Shown: piece after piece, positions 46,693-54,635 of the stretch
Position numbering within the stretch: the first letter of the stretch is position 1
Layout of the letters: each line of letters starts with the position of its first letter
Source of the DNA: Acaudatibacter sp035532115
GTDB taxonomy: Bacteria > Pseudomonadota > Alphaproteobacteria > Caulobacterales > Caulobacteraceae
Reading direction: 5' to 3'
Assembly (NCBI GenBank): GCA_035532115.1
Contig: DATKRO010000099.1
Coordinates: 1-64,000, forward strand
Length of the DNA stretch: 64,000 nucleotides
The notes under the pieces: generated by a model
Databases searched by the model: none
Seen by the model: the letters and a program-made list of their open reading frames with translations, nothing else
Told to the model about the DNA's origin: nothing
Made by a program: the position numbers and the translations under genes

Positions 46693-47714
46693 AGCGGGAG
46701 GGCGTCCTGGCGCGCTACGATTTCGCCTCCGACAACGTCGCCGGGGCCATGCCCGAGGCGCTCGCGGCGCTCGCTTCGGCCAATGCAGGATATGCAGGCG
46801 GCTATGGCGCAGACGCGACCTCCGCCCGCGCCGCGGACCTGATCCGCGCCCTGCTCGACGCCGACGCCGAGGTGCGCTTCGTCGCCTCCGGCACGGCCGC
46901 CAACGCGCTTGCGCTCGCCGCGCTCGCCCAGCCGCACGAGGCGATCGTCTGCCATGAGCACGCCCACGTCGCCACCGACGAGACCGGCGCGCCGGGGTTC
47001 TTCGGAGCGGGCGTAGGTCTGGTGCTGCTGCCCGGCGCCGCGGGCCGCATCGATCCGGTCGCGCTCGCCGCGACGATCGCCGCGCCCGAGGTCTCCTATC
47101 GGCAATCGCCTGCCGCGCTCTCGCTCACCAACGCCACCGAATACGGAGCGCTCTACGGGGCGGCGGAGCTGGAGGACATGATCAGGCGAGCGAGGCGGGC
47201 CGGCCTGAAGACCCATCTCGACGGCGCGCGCCTCGCCAACGCCGTCGCCGCCGGGCTCGACCCGAGGCTGCTGGCGCGCGCCGGCCTCGATATCGCCGTC
47301 CTCGGCGGGACCAAAGCCGGCTCGACGCCCAGCGAGGCCATCGTGCTCTTCGACAAAGCCCTGGCCCGGCGCTTCGACGCACGCCTGAAGCACGCCGGCC
47401 AGCTGGTCTCCAAAGGCCGATTTCTGGCGGCGCCCTGGATCGGCATGCTGGAGGCCGGCGCCTGGACGGGTCGCGCCGCCCACGCCAACGCCATGGCGAG
47501 AAAGCTCGCCGCCCTGATGCCGGTTCCGGTGGCCCATCCGGTCGAGGCCAACGGCGTCTTCGTGTCGATGGACGAGCCGATGCTGGAGCGGCTGCGCGGC
47601 CGCGGCTGGCAGGTCTATCGCTTCATCGACGGCACGGTGCGCTTCATGTGCTGCTGGGCGACCACCGAAGCGGCCGTCGAGGAACTCGGAGCGGACCTGT
47701 CGTCGGTGGCGTGA
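46689..47714 (+). CDS. Threonine aldolase-like PLP enzyme
   Basis: This 341-residue fold-type I PLP enzyme of the beta-eliminating lyase/low-specificity threonine aldolase family splits threonine or allo-threonine into glycine and acetaldehyde. The PLP lysine is Lys209 in VLGGTKAGSTPSEA, and Asp178 in HLDGARLAN contacts the ring nitrogen. The start MKREGVLARYDFASDNVAG and the SGTAANALAL loop match the family. ATG 46689 overlaps the preceding gene by four bases. It ends just before a perfect 10-base-stem hairpin that could terminate this operon. Confidence 0.87.
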   Translation: MKREGVLARYDFASDNVAGAMPEALAALASANAGYAGGYGADATSARAADLIRALLDADAEVRFVASGTAANALALAALAQPHEAIVCHEHAHVATDETGAPGFFGAGVGLVLLPGAAGRIDPVALAATIAAPEVSYRQSPAALSLTNATEYGALYGAAELEDMIRRARRAGLKTHLDGARLANAVAAGLDPRLLARAGLDIAVLGGTKAGSTPSEAIVLFDKALARRFDARLKHAGQLVSKGRFLAAPWIGMLEAGAWTGRAAHANAMARKLAALMPVPVAHPVEANGVFVSMDEPMLERLRGRGWQVYRFIDGTVRFMCCWATTEAAVEELGADLSSVA

Positions 47715-47720
47715 CGCCCG

Positions 47721-47752
47721 CGCCCCGGCACGCCGGGCCGCGCCGGGGCGCG
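47721..47752 (+). terminator. Candidate terminator hairpin after threonine-aldolase gene
   Basis: A perfect 10-base inverted repeat, GCGCCCCGGC (47721–47730) and GCCGGGGCGC (47743–47752), has a 12-base loop and lies 7 bases after the stop. No T-run follows, so it would be an atypical terminator. It separates this operon from the sucC promoter. Confidence 0.5.
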
Positions 47753-47753
47753 T

Positions 47754-47782
47754 TGCTAAGCCAGGGGCGCGTTCCTATAAGG
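47754..47782 (+). promoter_or_regulatory. Candidate sigma-70 promoter for sucC
   Basis: TTGCTA (47754–47759) and TATAAG (47777–47782) are separated by 17 bases. They lie upstream of sucC ATG 47808, with a likely start about 20 bases before the ATG and AAAGG as ribosome site. The boxes match the consensus well in a G+C-rich background. Confidence 0.6.
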
Positions 47783-47807
47783 CGCCAGCTCAGTTGAAAG
47801 GCGCGCA

Positions 47808-48977
47808 ATGAACATCCACGAGCACCAGGGCAAGGCGCTCCTCGCCGAATTCGCCGCGCCCGTTCCTCGGGGCTTCGCGGCCTTCAGCATCGACGAGGCT
47901 GTGGAGGCGGCGCGTAAGCTGGGCGGGCCGGTGTGGGTGGTGAAGGCCCAGATCCATGCCGGCGGGCGCGGCAAGGGCGGCGGCGTCAAGCTCGCCAGAT
48001 CGCTGGAGGAGGTCCGCGCCGAGGCCGCCAGGATGCTGGGCATGACCCTCGTCACCCACCAGACCGGGCCGAAGGGCCGCCTCGTTCGCCGCCTTTACAT
48101 CGAGGAAGGCGCATCGATCGCCAAGGAATACTATCTGTCGCTGCTGGTCGACCGCGAGACCAGCCGCATCGCCGTGGTCGCCTCCACCGAGGGCGGCATG
48201 GACATCGAGGAGGTGGCCAGCTCCACCCCCGAACGGATCACCACCTTCACCATCGACCCGGCCACCGGCGTCTGGCCGCACCACGGCGCGATGCTGGCCA
48301 AGTCGCTCGGACTTCAGGGTGAACTCGCCAGGCAAGCCCGTGCGCTGCTGCCGGTTCTCTACGAGGCCTTCACCAAGAAGGACATGAGCCTTCTGGAGAT
48401 CAATCCGCTGATCGCGACCGAGGACGGAGCGCTGAAGCTCCTGGACGCCAAGATCGGCTTCGACGACAACGCGCTCTTTCGTCACCCTGAGATCGTCGCG
48501 TTGCGCGACGTCACCGAGGAAGACGCCAAGGAAATCGAAGCCTCCAGGCACGAGCTTTCCTACATCGCCCTGGAGGGGGAGATCGGCTGCATGGTGAACG
48601 GCGCGGGCCTCGCCATGGCGACCATGGACATCATCAAGCTCTACGGCGCCGAGCCCGCCAATTTCCTCGACGTCGGCGGCGGCGCCAGCAAGGAGAAGGT
48701 CACCGCCGCGTTCAAGATCATCACCGCCGACCCCAGCGTGAAGGGCATATTGGTCAACATCTTCGGCGGCATCATGCGCTGCGACATCATCGCCGAGGGG
48801 GTCGTGGCGGCGGTGAAGGAGGTGGGACTGAAGGTCCCGCTGGTGGTGCGCCTGGAGGGCACCAACGTCGAACTCGGCAAGCAGATCCTCTCGCAGAGCG
48901 GCCTCGACGTCATCGCCGCCAACGACCTCGCCGACGGGGCGCAGAAGATCGTCCACGCCGTGAAGGCTGCGGCCTGA
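47808..48977 (+). CDS. sucC: Succinyl-CoA ligase, beta subunit
   Basis: This subunit of the ADP- or GDP-forming succinyl-CoA synthetase carries out the substrate-level phosphorylation step of the TCA cycle with SucD. The 389-residue ATP-grasp protein has MNIHEHQGKALLAEF, VVKAQIHAGGRGKGGGVKLA, the metal-binding NPLIATEDG region, NFLDVGGGAS and NIFGGIMRCDIIAEG. All family blocks are intact. A candidate promoter lies directly upstream. Unlike the usual sucCD operon, two unknown genes and 1.67 kb separate it from sucD. The nucleotide specificity cannot be told reliably. Confidence 0.96.
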   Translation: MNIHEHQGKALLAEFAAPVPRGFAAFSIDEAVEAARKLGGPVWVVKAQIHAGGRGKGGGVKLARSLEEVRAEAARMLGMTLVTHQTGPKGRLVRRLYIEEGASIAKEYYLSLLVDRETSRIAVVASTEGGMDIEEVASSTPERITTFTIDPATGVWPHHGAMLAKSLGLQGELARQARALLPVLYEAFTKKDMSLLEINPLIATEDGALKLLDAKIGFDDNALFRHPEIVALRDVTEEDAKEIEASRHELSYIALEGEIGCMVNGAGLAMATMDIIKLYGAEPANFLDVGGGASKEKVTAAFKIITADPSVKGILVNIFGGIMRCDIIAEGVVAAVKEVGLKVPLVVRLEGTNVELGKQILSQSGLDVIAANDLADGAQKIVHAVKAAA

Positions 48978-49093
48978 ACGGTCTCGCGGGCGCCAGGCTT
49001 TGCGGGGAGGCGGGAAGGCAGGCGCCTTGCCATCGCCGCGCGGGAAGGCTTTGGTGCGGCCGACACCCATATTCACTGACACGAAGGCCACTC

Positions 49094-49663
49094 ATGTCCC
49101 GACTTCCCCTCCTGGCCGCTTTCGGCGCCCTTTGCCTGCCGGTCGGCGCGCTTGCCGCCGCACCCGCCCCCGACGCTGCGTTCGACGCTTTCCAGAATGT
49201 CTGCAGCGCCACCGCCGCCAGCTACCCGGCGGTGGTCAAGGCGGCGGACGCGGGCGGCTGGGCGGACACCGCCGTTCCCGCCGACTCCGACGCCAAGGTC
49301 ACCATCACCGCGAAGATGGCGCGCTCCAAGGCCGCCGGCGGCGAGACCCTGATGCTCTCGGCCACCCAGGGCCTGCTCCAGGGCGCCGGCGGCGGCACCC
49401 CGGTCAGCACCTGCAAGATCAGCTCGAACCGTCCCGAACCCGATCTCATCGCCCGCGCCAAGGCGTGGCTCGGCTACGCGCCCGACGCGGCCCCCGACCC
49501 GACCCTGGCCGTCTACTACGTCAAGCCGGGCGGCGCGAAACCGGAGCACGTGGCCAAGGCGAATCTCAACGCCGCCCTCGCCTCGGGGGGCCTGTCGGTG
49601 CTGAAGTTCCAGCAGGATCCCGACGGCGCCATCCTCGTCTACCAGACCTACAATGTGAAGTAG
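49094..49663 (+). CDS. Secreted hypothetical protein (189 aa)
   Basis: I do not recognise this family. The 189-residue protein has a clear signal peptide (MSRLPLLAAFGALCLPVGA) ending near LAAAPAPD. The mature part is alpha/beta-looking: VCSATAASYPAVVKAADAGG near the start, STCKISSNRPEPDL in the middle and VLKFQQDPDGAILVYQTYNV at the end. Two Cys may form a disulfide. It probably is periplasmic. It sits between sucC and the next secreted-protein gene, and both separate sucC from sucD. The two look similar in length and plan to each other only in general terms, so they need not be duplicates. Confidence 0.7.
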   Translation: MSRLPLLAAFGALCLPVGALAAAPAPDAAFDAFQNVCSATAASYPAVVKAADAGGWADTAVPADSDAKVTITAKMARSKAAGGETLMLSATQGLLQGAGGGTPVSTCKISSNRPEPDLIARAKAWLGYAPDAAPDPTLAVYYVKPGGAKPEHVAKANLNAALASGGLSVLKFQQDPDGAILVYQTYNVK

Positions 49664-49693
49664 CAGCGCGGGATCTCGCGGAGGTTGGTCGCG

Positions 49694-50317
49694 ATGTCGC
49701 GCGCCGGAATGCTGATCGGTCTGGGCGTGGCGGCGGCGCTGGCGCTGGCGAACTTCGCCGCCGCGCAGGACGACCAGGATGCTGCGGCCTGGAGCCGCCA
49801 GGCGGCGCGCGGCGCATTCGAGCTGTGCCGGGTAGACGCCCCTGATGCAGGCAAGGTCGCCGAACAGGGCGAGGTGTGGGGCTGGCCGGAGTTCGTCCCC
49901 TATCTCGAGCACCCTGTCGGATACGAGCGAACGGCGGGCGGCGAAAGCCGGCGCACCCTCACCGTCGGTGACCAGACCTCCTACGTGGAACTCACGGTGC
50001 AGAGCGGCGAGGTGAAATCGGCCGCGCCGGCGCAGGTGCGCTACTTTCGCTGCGAGGTCGCGGCCAACCAGCCGGTCAACCAAACCCTCGCAGCCTATTT
50101 CACCGCCAGGTACGGGCGCCCCAGCGTCGTGACCGGCCGCTCGACGGTCTGGCTCGCCGGCGCGACGCCTGTGGCCGGCGCCGCCGCCAGCGACGATGCG
50201 GCGCTCGCGCCGGTGATCGCCGGGCCGGTTGGCGCCAAGGTCACCCGCGTCGAACTCAGCCACGAGCGCGGGCTCGACCGGGCCAAGCTCAGCTTTTTCG
50301 AGAAGACCGCCGGCTAG
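49694..50317 (+). CDS. Secreted hypothetical protein (207 aa)
   Basis: I do not recognise this family. The 207-residue protein has a signal peptide (MSRAGMLIGLGVAAALALAN then FAAAQDDQ) and a mature part with FELCRVDAPDAGKVAEQGEV, VRYFRCEVAANQPVNQTLAA and AYFTARYGRPSVVTGRSTVW. Two Cys may pair. ATG 49694 has GGAGG nine bases upstream. Its stop codon overlaps the first arm of the hairpin repeat at 50316–50364, a likely transcription end. It lies 30 bases downstream of the other secreted-protein gene, so the two are probably co-transcribed. Confidence 0.7.
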   Translation: MSRAGMLIGLGVAAALALANFAAAQDDQDAAAWSRQAARGAFELCRVDAPDAGKVAEQGEVWGWPEFVPYLEHPVGYERTAGGESRRTLTVGDQTSYVELTVQSGEVKSAAPAQVRYFRCEVAANQPVNQTLAAYFTARYGRPSVVTGRSTVWLAGATPVAGAAASDDAALAPVIAGPVGAKVTRVELSHERGLDRAKLSFFEKTAG

Positions 50318-50364
50318 AGCGCGTTCCTCAAAAGTGGAACCGCCTTTGCGAGCCGAACGCGCTC
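50316..50364. repeat. Dispersed repeat with GAGCGCGTTC/GAACGCGCTC arms, copy 2
   Basis: Perfect 10-base arms, GAGCGCGTTC (50317–50326) and GAACGCGCTC (50355–50364), enclose 28 bases that can pair further (CTCAAAAG against CTTTGCGAG). It begins with AGAGCGCGTTCC, shared with the element at 5173. The first arm overlaps the stop codon of the secreted-protein gene, so it probably forms the 3' hairpin of that transcript. Confidence 0.6.
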
Positions 50365-50650
50365 CAGCGTTTTGAATCCAGGCTCGCGGCGGCGCGTTAA
50401 GGCCCGGCGGACGTGACCGCCCGCCGGGCCGGGCCTGTCCGCCGCATTACCTTGGGGAGGTTGAACGGCGGACTGAAGGCGACACGCCAAGCCCGGTCGG
50501 AAACTGGCGCGAATCTGCAAGCCTGGCAACGCCAAATTGCGCTTCCGACCGGGGCTTTGCTTGCCCTCCCGGATCGCCTATGGGAACCGCGCCCGCTCGC
50601 GCCGCGCCCGGGTCCCCGAAACTCTGTCCAAGCGAGCGACGAAAAGCCTC
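50318..50650. other. 333-base intergenic region before sucD
   Basis: It contains the dispersed hairpin repeat at its left end and a second perfect hairpin at 50401–50430. The right half is the sucD leader. A weak candidate promoter there is TTGCTT (50557–50562) with TATGGG (50579–50584) and 16 bases between. No gene is supported. Confidence 0.6.
50401..50430. terminator. Perfect GC hairpin upstream of sucD
   Basis: GGCCCGGCGG (50401–50410) and CCGCCGGGCC (50421–50430) form a perfect 10-base stem with a 10-base loop and no T-run. It lies about 80 bases after the secreted-protein gene and 220 before sucD, so it is either a terminator for the former or part of the sucD leader. Confidence 0.4.
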
Positions 50651-51532
50651 ATGTCCATTCTCGTCGGCCGCGAGACGCGGGTGATCTGCCAGGGGATCAC
50701 CGGAGCGCAGGGCGCGTTCCATTCCGAACAGGCCATCGCCTACGGAACCCGGATGGTCGCGGGCGTCACCCCCGGCAAGGGCGGTTCGACGCAACTGGGC
50801 CTTCCGGTGTTCGACACCGTGGCCGAGGCGTGCGCCGCCACCGACGCGGACGCCACCGCCATCTACGTGCCCCCGCCGTTCGCGGCCGATGCGATTCTGG
50901 AGGCGATCGACGCCCGGATCGCGCTGATCGTCTGCATCACCGAGGGCATTCCGGTGCAGGACATGATCAGGGTCAAGCGCGCCCTGGCGGGCTCGGCCTC
51001 GCGGCTGATCGGCCCCAACTGTCCCGGCGTGCTGACGCCGGGCGAATGCAAGATCGGCATCATGCCCGGCAACATCTTCCGGAAGGGCTCGGTGGGCATC
51101 ATCTCGCGCTCGGGGACGCTCACCTACGAGGCGGTCTACCAGACCACGCAGGCGGGCCTGGGCCAGACCACCGCCGTCGGCATCGGCGGCGACCCGGTGA
51201 AGGGGACCGAGTTCATCGAGATCCTGGAGATGTTCCTGGCCGATCCGGAGACGCAATCGATCATCATGATCGGCGAGATCGGTGGCGCGGCCGAGGAAGA
51301 TGCGGCGCAGTTCATTAAATCTTCAGCAACCAAGAAGCCAATGGTGGGCTTCATCGCCGGACGCACCGCGCCGCCGGGCCGCCGCATGGGCCACGCCGGC
51401 GCGATCATCTCCGGCGGCAAGGGAGGCGCCGAGGACAAGATCGCCGCCATGGAAGCCGCGGGCATCCGCGTTTCCCCATCCCCGGCGGCCCTGGGCGAGA
51501 CCCTGGTCGAGGTCCTCGGCGGGGCCAGGTGA
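50651..51532 (+). CDS. sucD: Succinyl-CoA ligase, alpha subunit
   Basis: This is the CoA-binding and phospho-histidine subunit of succinyl-CoA synthetase. The 293-residue protein starts MSILVGRETRVICQGITGAQ. The phosphorylated histidine is His248 in GRRMGHAGAIISGGKGGAED, with GPNCPGVLTPGECKIGIMPG and SRSGTLTYEAVYQTTQ as further blocks. The chosen ATG 50651 lies 38 codons inside a longer frame with no homology. It is followed after 132 bases by sucA. It probably has its own promoter in the 333-base gap, since sucC is far upstream. Confidence 0.96.
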   Translation: MSILVGRETRVICQGITGAQGAFHSEQAIAYGTRMVAGVTPGKGGSTQLGLPVFDTVAEACAATDADATAIYVPPPFAADAILEAIDARIALIVCITEGIPVQDMIRVKRALAGSASRLIGPNCPGVLTPGECKIGIMPGNIFRKGSVGIISRSGTLTYEAVYQTTQAGLGQTTAVGIGGDPVKGTEFIEILEMFLADPETQSIIMIGEIGGAAEEDAAQFIKSSATKKPMVGFIAGRTAPPGRRMGHAGAIISGGKGGAEDKIAAMEAAGIRVSPSPAALGETLVEVLGGAR

Positions 51533-51664
51533 TCCAGGGCGCCCCCCGCGGCGCCGACAGCTACGGCGATCGGCGAACGGCTACTATCTATGGGGCGCCG
51601 CCCGGACATGTGCGACGCGGCCCGGGCGGGTGCAAAGGTGGGCGGACGCGAGGATGAGAGTTAG

Positions 51665-54613
51665 ATGGCGGACGACGCTGGACGGCTGAGCCAGGCCCTG
51701 GCCGAGACCTCGTTCCTTTATGGCGGCAACGCCGGCTTCGTGGAGGATCTGCACGCCAAATGGGCGGCCGATCCAGACTCGGTGGAACCGTCCTGGCGCG
51801 CCTTCTTCGCCTCGCTGCGCGACCGCGTCGACGAGGTCGTCAAGGCGAACGCGCCGCCATCCTGGGCGCCGCCGCCGACGGACTCGCCCCGACCCGACTG
51901 GGTGTCGGCGATCGATGGCCTCTGGCCGGCGGTGGGGGCCAAGCTGGAGACCAGGATCGGTCAGACGCGGCCGGCGGCGAGCCCGGACGAGGTGCGCGCC
52001 CGCACCCTGGATTCGCTGCGCGCCATCATGATGATCCGCGCCTACCGCATGCGCGGCCACCTCAAGGCCAATCTCGATCCCCTGGGGCTGGCGACGCCGC
52101 AGGGCGACGCCACTGAACTCGACCCGGCCACCTACGGCTTCGCAGAAGCCGACTACGAGCGGCCGATCTTCCTCGACTACGTGCTCGGCCTCGAAAGCGC
52201 GACCCTGCGCGAGATCCTGGCCATCCTCAAGCGCACCTACTGCGGCAACGTGGGCGTGCAATACATGCACATCACCGACCCGACCGAGAAGGCCTGGCTG
52301 CAACAGCGCATCGAGGGCCGCGACAAGGAGATCGTCTTCACCCGCGAGGGCAAAGTCGCCATCCTGAAGAAGCTCATCGAGGCCGAGGGGTTCGAGAAGT
52401 TCCTCCACAAGCGCTTCCCCGGCACCAAGCGCTTCGGTCTCGACGGCGCGGAGGCGATCGTCCCGGCCCTGGAGCAGATCATCAAGCGCGGCGGCGCGCT
52501 CGGCGTGAAGGACATCGTCATCGGCATGCCGCACCGCGGTCGCCTCAACGTGCTGGCCGCGGTGATGGGCAAGCCCTACCGGGTGATCTTCTGCGAGTTC
52601 CAGGGCGGCTCGTCGCTGCCGTCGGACGTGGAGGGCTCGGGCGACGTCAAGTATCACCTGGGCGCCTCGTCCAACCGCGAGTTCGACGCCAACATCGTCC
52701 ACCTGTCGCTGACCGCCAATCCCAGCCACCTGGAGATCGTCAATCCGGTGGTGCTGGGCAAGGCCAGGGCCAAACAGGCCTTCACCTTGCGCGAGAATCC
52801 CACCGCCGGGCGCAGCCACGTGCTGCCGTTGCTGCTGCACGGCGACGCCGCCTTCGCCGGGCAGGGCGTGATCGCCGAGTGCTTCAACCTGATGGGCGTG
52901 AAGGGCTACCGCACCGGCGGCGCCGTGCACTTCATCGTCAACAACCAGATCGGCTTCACCACCAGCCCGCGCTATTCCCGCACCAGCCCCTATCCTTCCG
53001 ACACCGCGCTGATGGTCGAGGCGCCGATCTTCCACGCCAACGGCGACGATCCGGAGGCGGTGGTCTATGCGGCCAAGATCGCCACCGAGTATCGCCAGCA
53101 GTTCGGCAAGGACGTCGTCATCGACATGTTCTGCTATCGCCGCTTCGGTCACAACGAGGGCGACGATCCGACGATGACCCAGCCGCTGATGTACCTCGCC
53201 ATCAAGCATCATCCGGCGACGCGCGAACTCTACGCCCAGCGCCTCGTCGACGAGGGGGTGATCACGGCGGACGAACTCGCTGGCTTCCTCTCCGAGTTCG
53301 ACGCCTACCTCGACGAGGAGTTCGAGGCCGGCAAGTCCTACCACGCCGACAAGGCCGATTGGCTGGACGGCAAATGGGCAGGCCTGAGCCAGGAGAACGA
53401 CGAACGCCGCGGCGATACCGCCGTGCCGCTGCAGAAGCTGCGCGATCTGGGCCTGAAGTTCACCACTCTGCCCGAGCGGCTCGACGTCCACAAGACGGTG
53501 CGCCGGGTGATCGAGAACCGCCGCCACGCCATCGAGAGCGGCCAGAACATTGACTGGGCCACCGGCGAGCATCTCGCCTTCGCCACCCTCCTGGATCAGG
53601 GCTGTGCGGTGCGGCTCTCCGGTCAGGACAGCGTGCGCGGCACCTTCACCCAGCGTCACGGCGCCATCGTCGACCAGACCACCGAGGAGCGCTACGTCCC
53701 GCTCGCCAACCTGAGACCGGGTCAGGCGCACGTCGAACTGCTGGACTCGGCGCTGTCGGAAGAGGCGGTGCTGGGCTTCGAGTACGGCTTCTCGCTCACC
53801 GATCCCAATACCCTGACGCTCTGGGAAGCCCAGTTCGGCGACTTCGCGAACGGCGCCCAGGTCGTCATCGACCAGTTCATCTCGTCTGGCGAGCGCAAAT
53901 GGCTGCGCATGTCCGGGCTCGTCATGCTGCTGCCGCACGGCTACGAAGGCCAGGGGCCGGAGCACTCCTCGGCCCGGCTGGAGCGCTATCTGCAGCTCTG
54001 TGCGGAAGACAACATCCAGGTGGCCTACTGTTCGACGCCCGCCAACTACTTCCACGTCCTGCGCCGCCAGCTGATGCGGGACTATCGCAAGCCGCTGATC
54101 GCGATGACGCCCAAGAGCCTGCTGCGCCACAAGATGGCGGTGTCGAGCCTCGCCGATTTCGCCGAGGGTTCGGCGTTCCACCGCGTGCTGCACGACGACG
54201 CCGAGCACGGCCGCAACACCAGCGTGCGCCTCGTCCCCGACGCCAAGGTGCGGCGGGTGATCCTCTGCTCGGGCAAGGTCTATTACGACCTCCTCGACGA
54301 GCGCGAGAAGCGCGGCATCGACGATGTCTATCTGATGCGGCTCGAACAATTCTATCCCTGGCCGGTGAAATCGCTGACCACCGAACTGTCGCGCTTCGCC
54401 GGCGCCGAACTCGTCTGGTGCCAGGAGGAACCGAAGAACATGGGCGGCTGGACCTTCGTCGATCCGTGGCTGGAGCTGACCCTCGCCAAGATGAAGATCG
54501 CCGCCAGGCGCGCCCGCTACGTCGGCCGTCCCGCCTCGGCCTCGACCGCGGCCGGGCTGATGAGCCGGCACATGAAGGAGTTGCAGACCTTCCTGGCCCA
54601 GGCCTTCGCGTGA
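51665..54613 (+). CDS. sucA: 2-Oxoglutarate dehydrogenase E1 component
   Basis: This thiamine diphosphate enzyme decarboxylates 2-oxoglutarate and passes the succinyl group to the E2 lipoate. The 982-residue protein has the N-terminal LYGGNAGFVEDLHAKWAADP docking segment. ThDP and substrate blocks are MPHRGRLNVLAAVMGKP, NREFDANIVHLSLTANPSHL, GDAAFAGQGVIAECFNLMG and VNNQIGFTTSPRYSR. FGHNEGDDPTMTQPLMY and LMLPHGYEGQGPEHSS-type segments lie further on (the last reads LLPHGYEGQGPEHSSARLER). All are intact. sucB follows after 22 bases, and sucD lies 132 bases upstream. Confidence 0.97.
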   Translation: MADDAGRLSQALAETSFLYGGNAGFVEDLHAKWAADPDSVEPSWRAFFASLRDRVDEVVKANAPPSWAPPPTDSPRPDWVSAIDGLWPAVGAKLETRIGQTRPAASPDEVRARTLDSLRAIMMIRAYRMRGHLKANLDPLGLATPQGDATELDPATYGFAEADYERPIFLDYVLGLESATLREILAILKRTYCGNVGVQYMHITDPTEKAWLQQRIEGRDKEIVFTREGKVAILKKLIEAEGFEKFLHKRFPGTKRFGLDGAEAIVPALEQIIKRGGALGVKDIVIGMPHRGRLNVLAAVMGKPYRVIFCEFQGGSSLPSDVEGSGDVKYHLGASSNREFDANIVHLSLTANPSHLEIVNPVVLGKARAKQAFTLRENPTAGRSHVLPLLLHGDAAFAGQGVIAECFNLMGVKGYRTGGAVHFIVNNQIGFTTSPRYSRTSPYPSDTALMVEAPIFHANGDDPEAVVYAAKIATEYRQQFGKDVVIDMFCYRRFGHNEGDDPTMTQPLMYLAIKHHPATRELYAQRLVDEGVITADELAGFLSEFDAYLDEEFEAGKSYHADKADWLDGKWAGLSQENDERRGDTAVPLQKLRDLGLKFTTLPERLDVHKTVRRVIENRRHAIESGQNIDWATGEHLAFATLLDQGCAVRLSGQDSVRGTFTQRHGAIVDQTTEERYVPLANLRPGQAHVELLDSALSEEAVLGFEYGFSLTDPNTLTLWEAQFGDFANGAQVVIDQFISSGERKWLRMSGLVMLLPHGYEGQGPEHSSARLERYLQLCAEDNIQVAYCSTPANYFHVLRRQLMRDYRKPLIAMTPKSLLRHKMAVSSLADFAEGSAFHRVLHDDAEHGRNTSVRLVPDAKVRRVILCSGKVYYDLLDEREKRGIDDVYLMRLEQFYPWPVKSLTTELSRFAGAELVWCQEEPKNMGGWTFVDPWLELTLAKMKIAARRARYVGRPASASTAAGLMSRHMKELQTFLAQAFA

Positions 54614-54635
54614 CGGTTCGGCAAGGAGGCCGGCG

